DNA of 56,067 bases from contig CAJUQK010000015.1 of NCBI GenBank assembly GCA_910588205.1, positions 1 to 56,067 of the forward strand, in the 5' to 3' direction. Under the pieces are notes generated by a model, which saw only the letters and a list, made by a program, of their open reading frames with translations, was not told the DNA's origin and did not search any database. Position 1 is the stretch's first letter, and each line of letters begins with the position of its first letter. Shown here in pieces: positions 51,668-56,067 of the stretch. Source of the stretch: an uncultured Eggerthellaceae bacterium. Lineage in GTDB: Bacteria; Actinomycetota; Coriobacteriia; Coriobacteriales; Eggerthellaceae. The position numbers were made by a program, and so were the translations under genes.

Positions 51668-52957
51668 CTAGGCATCAAGAGCCTCCAGGGCAGCCAGCTT
51701 CGCACAGCAGCAGAACGCCCTCATGGCCCGCTCGAGGTCATCCAGTGGTGGCATGGTGGGGGCTATGCGGATGTTCGTATCCTGAGGGTCCTTGCCGTAG
51801 GGCCAGGTGGCACCGGCATCGGTGAGGATGACTCCGGCCGCCCGCGCCAGCTCCACCGTGCGAGCAGCCGTGCCGGGCTGTCCGTCGAAGGAGACGAAGT
51901 AACCTCCGCGCGGGTTGGTCCAGGTGGCTATCCCCAGCGCTCCCAGCTCCTCTTCTAAGATTCGTTCCACCAGCTGGAACTTGGGCCTTAAGATATCGGC
52001 CTGGGCATCCATATGGGCTGCAAGGGCTTCTGCATCGGGGAGAAAGCGGGCATGACGTAGCTGGTTCAGCTTGTCATGGCCGATCATCTGCGCATTGCAG
52101 AAGTGTTTCGCCTCTGCAATGTTCGCCTTCGAGGCTGCCATGGCGGCAACCCCTGCTCCAGGGAAGGTGATCTTAGAGGTGCTGGCGAACTTGAGGTAGC
52201 GATCCGGATTTCCCGCCTCTACGCAGGCGATCCCGATATCCAGCACGCAGTCTTGCCGTTCTGGCTCCGGATAGAGGTGGTGGACGCAATAGGCATTGTC
52301 CCAGAAGATGCGGAAGTCCTCGGCTGCGCAGCTCATCTGTGCGAGGCGACGCACCGTATCGTCGCTGTAGGTGACACCGCTCGGATTCGAATACTTCGGC
52401 ACGCACCAGATGCCCTTGATCCGGGCATCCACGGCCACGAGCGCCTCCACTTCATCCATGTCAGGCCCGCTTTGGGTCATGGGGATGGGTATCATCTGGA
52501 TGCCGAATTGCTCGAGGATGGTGAAGTGCCGGTCATAGCCGGGCACCGGGCAGAGGAACCGTACCGGCTCGTCTAATGCGCCCCAGGGGGTGTTACCCAA
52601 GCAGCCGAAGTCAAGGCAGCGAGCAATGGCATCATGCATGATGGTGAGCGAGGCGTTCCCGAACACGAAGACGTTCTCGGGGTCATCATCCAGAAGGCGG
52701 CCCATCAACCGCTTCGCCTCGGGAATGCCGTCGATCACGCCGTAGTTGCGACAATCAGTGCCATCCTCGGCGAAGCAGTCCTCACGGGTTTGCAGCAGGG
52801 TGAGCAGGGGCGTGGAGAGGTCGAGCTGAGCGGCAGCGGGCTTTCCCCGCGCCATGTTGAGGGAGAGCTCCATGGCTTGGATAGCCGCATAGTGGGCATG
52901 CACGCAGCGGAGCTCTTCGTACCTCTCTTCAGCAGACATCTTCGCATAGGCAATCAT
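51668..52957 (-). CDS. PLP-dependent aminotransferase, atypical class I (aspartate aminotransferase-like)
   Basis: 429 residues. The N-terminus has LNMARGKPAAAQLDLS and NYGVIDGIPEAKRLMG, as in an uncommon aspartate/alanine-type aminotransferase group related to the MocR C-terminal domain. The PLP lysine is in FASTSKITFPGAG, and KYSNPSGVTYSDD, WDNAYCVHHL and the substrate-carboxylate arginine region DTNIRIAPTMPP are present. AAAGGACG precedes the ATG. Amino-acid specificity cannot be read from sequence. Divergent from putP. Confidence 0.85.
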   Translation of the reverse strand: MIAYAKMSAEERYEELRCVHAHYAAIQAMELSLNMARGKPAAAQLDLSTPLLTLLQTREDCFAEDGTDCRNYGVIDGIPEAKRLMGRLLDDDPENVFVFGNASLTIMHDAIARCLDFGCLGNTPWGALDEPVRFLCPVPGYDRHFTILEQFGIQMIPIPMTQSGPDMDEVEALVAVDARIKGIWCVPKYSNPSGVTYSDDTVRRLAQMSCAAEDFRIFWDNAYCVHHLYPEPERQDCVLDIGIACVEAGNPDRYLKFASTSKITFPGAGVAAMAASKANIAEAKHFCNAQMIGHDKLNQLRHARFLPDAEALAAHMDAQADILRPKFQLVERILEEELGALGIATWTNPRGGYFVSFDGQPGTAARTVELARAAGVILTDAGATWPYGKDPQDTNIRIAPTMPPLDDLERAMRAFCCCAKLAALEALDA

Positions 52958-53028
52958 GTTCTTGCGTCCTTTCGCCGAAGCAACCCTGACGGATGGGAAA
53001 CCGGTCCGACTGCTTTACCACGATAAAG

Positions 53029-53034
53029 TATAAT
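53029..53034 (+). promoter_or_regulatory. Candidate -10 for putP
   Basis: A consensus TATAAT in AAAGTATAATCCC, 45 bp before the putP start. The -35 is not evident. Confidence 0.55.
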
Positions 53035-53078
53035 CCCTTGCCCGTTCCATCCAGTGAGAAACAAGAGAGAAGGATCTG

Positions 53079-54704
53079 ATGGTTGAAGGAGATTTCTGGG
53101 TATTGTTCGCGATGCTCATCTATTTCATCGTCGTGCTGACGATCGGCTTCGTCTATGCGAAGCGCTCCAATTCCTCCACGTCTGAATATTTCCTAGGCGG
53201 GCGGAAGGTGGGCCCGTGGCTCACGGCTCTCTCCGCCGAGGCCTCGGACATGTCCGGCTACCTGCTGATGGGCCTGCCAGGACTGGCTTACTTCACGGGG
53301 GCTTCCGATGCGGGCTGGACGGCTGTGGGCCTGGCGATCGGCACCTACCTCAACTGGAAGTTCGTGGCGAAGCGGTTGCGAATGTACTCCGTCAAGGCGG
53401 GCAACGCCATCACGCTTCCCGGGTTCTTCTCCAAGCGCTTCAATGACGAGAAGAACATCGTCTCCACCATCGCCGCCCTCATCATCCTGGTGTTCTTCTG
53501 CGTCTATGTGGGTAGCTGCTTCGTCACCTGCGGAAAGCTCTTCAACACGCTGTTCGGCTTGGATTATCTCACCATGATGTGCCTAGGCGCCATCATCGTG
53601 TTCCTTTATACGCTAGTGGGTGGCTACCTCTCTGTGGTTGCCACTGACTTCGTCCAGGGCTGTCTCATGTTCTTCGCTCTGATCGTGGTCCTCATTGGCT
53701 CCATCACCATGGCGGGTGGCGTGGACAACGTGGTGACGTTCCTGAACGGCATCCCCGGGTTCCTCTCCGGCGTGCAGATAGCGGTGCCCGTGGTAGGGGA
53801 GGATGGCTTCCAGATCATGAACGATGATGCACCGCTGTTCGATGTGCCCGCCGAATACGGGCTGCTCTCCATCATCTCCATGATGGCTTGGGGTCTTGGC
53901 TATTTCGGCATGCCCCAGGTGCTCGTCCGCTTCATGGGCATCCGCTCGGCCAAGGAGATCCGTCAGAGCCGCATCATCGCCGTCACCTGGGTGGTGGTGT
54001 CCCTGTTCAGCGCCATCTGCATCGGACTGGTGGGCCGGGCGGCCATTCCCACCATGTTTGCCACCAATTCCGCTGCGGAGAACGTCTTCATCGTGCTGTC
54101 CCAGATCATGCTGCCCTCGTTCATGTGCGGCGTGGTGGTCTCGGGCATCCTGGCGGCTTCCATGTCCTCCTCCTCTTCCTATCTGCTCATCGCTGGTTCC
54201 AGCGTGGCCGAGAATATCTTCCGTGGCGTCATCAAGAAGGATGCCACAGACGCGCAGGTCATGATCGTGGCTCGCATCACCTTGATCGTGGTGTTCTTGA
54301 TCGGCATCCTGGTGGCATCGGATGAGAACTCTGTCATCTTCTTCGTGGTGAGCTACGCCTGGGCAGGGCTCGGCGCATCCTTCGGGCCGCTGACGCTGTG
54401 CTGTCTCTATTGGCGGCGCACCACCATGCAAGGAGCCATTGCTGGCATGGTGGCCGGTACAGCCACGGTGCTCATCTGGCACAACCTGCTGGCTCCTCTA
54501 GGAGGCATCTTCGGCATCTACGAACTGCTCCCGGCTTTCATCGTGTCATTCTTGGCCATCCTGGTGGTGAGCAAGCTCACGCCTGAGCCGTCGAAGGAAG
54601 TGCTGGATACCTTCGATCACTACATGGATGTGACTCCGGAAGATGAGCGTCAGGCTGCTCTGGACGCAGCGAAGGTGGAAGAGGTTGCTGCCGAGGCGCT
54701 CTAG
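53079..54704 (+). CDS. putP: Sodium/proline symporter PutP (SSS family)
   Basis: Na+-coupled proline uptake for nutrition or osmoprotection. 541 residues and about 13 membrane helices. The family signatures EYFLGGRKVGPWLTALSAEA and SDMSGYLLMGLPG in helix 2 (sodium and proline contacts) are clear, as is AASMSSSSSYLLIAGSS near the second sodium site. AGAAGGA precedes the ATG. A slightly acidic cytoplasmic tail of about 35 residues follows the last helix. Confidence 0.93.
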   Translation: MVEGDFWVLFAMLIYFIVVLTIGFVYAKRSNSSTSEYFLGGRKVGPWLTALSAEASDMSGYLLMGLPGLAYFTGASDAGWTAVGLAIGTYLNWKFVAKRLRMYSVKAGNAITLPGFFSKRFNDEKNIVSTIAALIILVFFCVYVGSCFVTCGKLFNTLFGLDYLTMMCLGAIIVFLYTLVGGYLSVVATDFVQGCLMFFALIVVLIGSITMAGGVDNVVTFLNGIPGFLSGVQIAVPVVGEDGFQIMNDDAPLFDVPAEYGLLSIISMMAWGLGYFGMPQVLVRFMGIRSAKEIRQSRIIAVTWVVVSLFSAICIGLVGRAAIPTMFATNSAAENVFIVLSQIMLPSFMCGVVVSGILAASMSSSSSYLLIAGSSVAENIFRGVIKKDATDAQVMIVARITLIVVFLIGILVASDENSVIFFVVSYAWAGLGASFGPLTLCCLYWRRTTMQGAIAGMVAGTATVLIWHNLLAPLGGIFGIYELLPAFIVSFLAILVVSKLTPEPSKEVLDTFDHYMDVTPEDERQAALDAAKVEEVAAEAL

Positions 54705-54796
54705 CAACGTCCGTGCGCCAGTGCGGCTCCGCCCAAAGAGGGGAGGGCGAAGATGTGGGGTATCCGTGGAGGCTTCCCATCCCTCGGGCTGCATGG

Positions 54797-54827
54797 TATC
54801 ATTCGCAAATGCTCTTTTTCGGAGCAT
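54797..54827 (+). promoter_or_regulatory. -10 and 5'-terminal hairpin of the NlpC/P60 transcript
   Basis: TATCAT at 54797-54802 predicts a transcript starting near 54809. From there ATGCTC-N7-GAGCAT forms a hairpin at the very 5' end, a position that commonly protects mRNA. TTCCCA, 17 bp upstream of the -10, might be the -35. Confidence 0.4.
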
Positions 54828-54865
54828 GGCAAGGTACCAAGAACCTTAAGGAGGACGCACTCTTG

Positions 54866-55960
54866 ATGGTCAACCAGTCCCCGTCCCGCACTCTGAAACG
54901 CACTCTCGCCGGACTCCTCACCCTGACCCTCTCCTTTGCGCTCGTAGGCGCGTTGCCTGTAGAAGCCCTCGCTGTCACAGCTGCTTCGAAACAAGCAGAG
55001 GCGGCTGCAGCTCTGGATAAGCTGGATGCGGTGAATGAGAAGCTGCATCGTGCCGAAGCCGATTACGAACTGGCAGAATATGAGCGTCAATGCGCTCAAG
55101 ATGCCATGGATGAGGCTCAGGGTCGGATAGATGAGGCAACTGATCAGATATCTGACCTGCAAGATCAGCTGAGCGTCCGGGCTCGTAGCATGTACCGCAC
55201 CGGTTCCACTACCTTCGTGGATATGCTCCTGGGGGCCACCACCTTCCAGGCATTCACCAACAACTGGGGCCTCCTGAACGATATGAACGAATCCGATGCC
55301 GCTTTGGTGCAGGAGACGAAGGACCTTCGCGCCGAGGTGGAGGAGCAGAAGGCCGTTTACGTAGAGCAAGAGGCACAGGCTTCTCAAAAGGCTGCTGAGG
55401 CTGAGCAGGTGAAGAACGAGAGCGCAGCGCTCCAATCTGAGATGCAGGCCACCTATGATTCGCTTTCCGCTGAAGCGGCAGAGCTGGTGGCAGCGGAAGA
55501 GGCAGCCCGCCAGCAGGCGGCAGCCAATGCTCAGCCAGCTGCTCCAAGCACGAGCAATAACAGCTCCAATAAGAAGCCCAATGTCAACAATTCCAACGTT
55601 GACAACGATAAGGTGCCGACCATCGGTGGCTCTGATTCTATCTCGCGGGCATACAGCTGCATCGGTATCCCCTATGTGCTGGGCGGGGGCGGTCCCTCCA
55701 GCTTCGACTGCTCGGGCTTCGTGAGCTACTGCCTCACAGGCCGCACTGGGCGCGTGTTGGGCACCACCTATACCATGGCCGGGTTCACTACGGTCACCAA
55801 CCCGCAGCCGGGTGACATCTGCTGGTGGTGGGATCATGTGGGCCTCTATATCGGTGGCGGCCAGATGATCCATGCATCCCTTTCCCAGGGCAAGGTGGTG
55901 CAGTCAGCGGTCAGCTGGTCTGAGTCTGCTTTGGGGCCGGTCACCTACAAGCGGTACTAG
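54866..55960 (+). CDS. Secreted NlpC/P60 peptidoglycan endopeptidase with coiled-coil domain
   Basis: Cell-wall hydrolase of 364 residues. Signal peptide to about residue 36 (SFALVGALPVEALAVTAA), a long coiled-coil region (about 40-215, PcsB-like heptads), an Asn/Ser-rich linker, then the NlpC/P60 domain (about 258-364). Catalytic residues are Cys282 in SFDCSGF, His324 in WWDHVGLYIG and His336. AAGGAGG at about 54848 serves this ATG or the in-frame TTG three bases earlier (54863). Such proteins act in daughter-cell separation. A strong palindromic terminator follows. Confidence 0.92.
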   Translation: MVNQSPSRTLKRTLAGLLTLTLSFALVGALPVEALAVTAASKQAEAAAALDKLDAVNEKLHRAEADYELAEYERQCAQDAMDEAQGRIDEATDQISDLQDQLSVRARSMYRTGSTTFVDMLLGATTFQAFTNNWGLLNDMNESDAALVQETKDLRAEVEEQKAVYVEQEAQASQKAAEAEQVKNESAALQSEMQATYDSLSAEAAELVAAEEAARQQAAANAQPAAPSTSNNSSNKKPNVNNSNVDNDKVPTIGGSDSISRAYSCIGIPYVLGGGGPSSFDCSGFVSYCLTGRTGRVLGTTYTMAGFTTVTNPQPGDICWWWDHVGLYIGGGQMIHASLSQGKVVQSAVSWSESALGPVTYKRY

Positions 55961-55980
55961 GGTCTTCTTCCAGAGTTCTC

Positions 55981-56014
55981 GAAGGGAGCGCGGATATCCG
56001 CGCTCCCTTCTCTT
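55981..56014 (+). terminator. Terminator after the NlpC/P60 gene
   Basis: GAAGGGAGCGCGGAT/ATCCGCGCTCCCTTC is a perfect 30-nt palindrome (55981-56010), followed by TCTT, 20 bp after the stop. Confidence 0.8.
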
Positions 56015-56053
56015 CAGGGTCGTGACCCTGCCCGGCACGCGCAGCGTGGCGGG
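56015..56053. repeat. Two further hairpins at the right edge
   Basis: AGGGTC-gt-GACCCT (roughly 56015-56028) and CCCGGCACGC-gca-GCGTGGCGGG (56031-56053, one mismatch). They resemble the hairpin-dense intergenic stretch near 30700 and may be another repeat region that continues outside the window. Confidence 0.45.
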
Positions 56054-56067
56054 AAATAAACCACCCG

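Noticed and set aside
54705..54865. c-di-AMP (ydaO) riboswitch before the NlpC/P60 gene
   Set aside because: Such genes often have one, but the predicted leader is only about 55 nt and shows no ydaO core.
54809..54866. Leaderless start MLFFGAW for the NlpC/P60 gene
   Set aside because: AAGGAGG precedes the later TTG/ATG (54863/54866), which gives a proper signal peptide; the early ATG is part of a 5' hairpin.

Overview
The window reads as chromosomal sequence of an anaerobic, GC-rich actinobacterium, most likely a Coriobacteriia member (Coriobacteriaceae, Atopobiaceae or Eggerthellaceae type). This is inferred from gene content, not from a search: a TsaB-RimI-TsaD fusion, a RecJ-RecQ fusion, an LPXTG protein with VaFE (T-Q ester-bond) repeats, a PPi-type phosphofructokinase, formate-THF ligase, and a MenG/Tat/HypAB combination that fits anaerobic respiration and NiFe-enzyme maturation. 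I saw no rRNA, tRNA, CRISPR array, prophage or intact insertion sequence.

Layout. 1-806: a non-coding, repeat-rich stretch with a truncated DUF4352-like fragment. 807-2327: HtrA/DegP protease. 2467-15817: the conserved pyrH-frr-uppS-cdsA-dxr-rseP-ispG-proS block, interrupted between dxr and rseP by a 4.5 kb surface-protein gene on the opposite strand. 15934-19327: phasin-like protein, RlmB, NYN RNase, an orphan OmpR-type response regulator (minus) and CoaX. 19369-24657: Fhs, TsaE, the TsaB-RimI-TsaD fusion, then convergent MenG. 24764-30368: a tight plus-strand series of amidohydrolase, small membrane protein, TatA, TatC, HypA, HypB, NadE and GalU, ended by a strong terminator. 30419-33060: an accessory islet full of palindromic repeats carrying only a radical SAM protein and a divergent HxlR regulator. 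33061-43206: RarA plus a 37-codon overlapping ORF, NhaA, HPF, FolC, GlmU, Prs, Pth, YigZ and PPi-PFK. 43348-49656: RecJ-RecQ fusion, Rel (p)ppGpp enzyme and a metallo-beta-lactamase hydrolase. 49860-55960: Pit with its DUF47 partner, an aminotransferase, PutP and an NlpC/P60 cell-wall hydrolase.

How it fits together. Most genes are housekeeping: isoprenoid and envelope precursor synthesis (UppS, CdsA, Dxr, IspG, GlmU, GalU), translation and tRNA t6A modification, cofactor supply (CoaX, NadE, FolC, Fhs, MenG), and stress control (Rel, HPF, HtrA, the site-2 protease). Points most worth a second look are the M50 protease with a cytoplasmic winged-helix-like insert and no PDZ domain, the two multi-enzyme fusions, an amidohydrolase that has lost metal ligands, Pho-box-like direct repeats upstream of the surface-protein gene and of pit, apparently leaderless starts at rarA and menG, and a dispersed repeat family whose palindromes change sequence while keeping their pairing.
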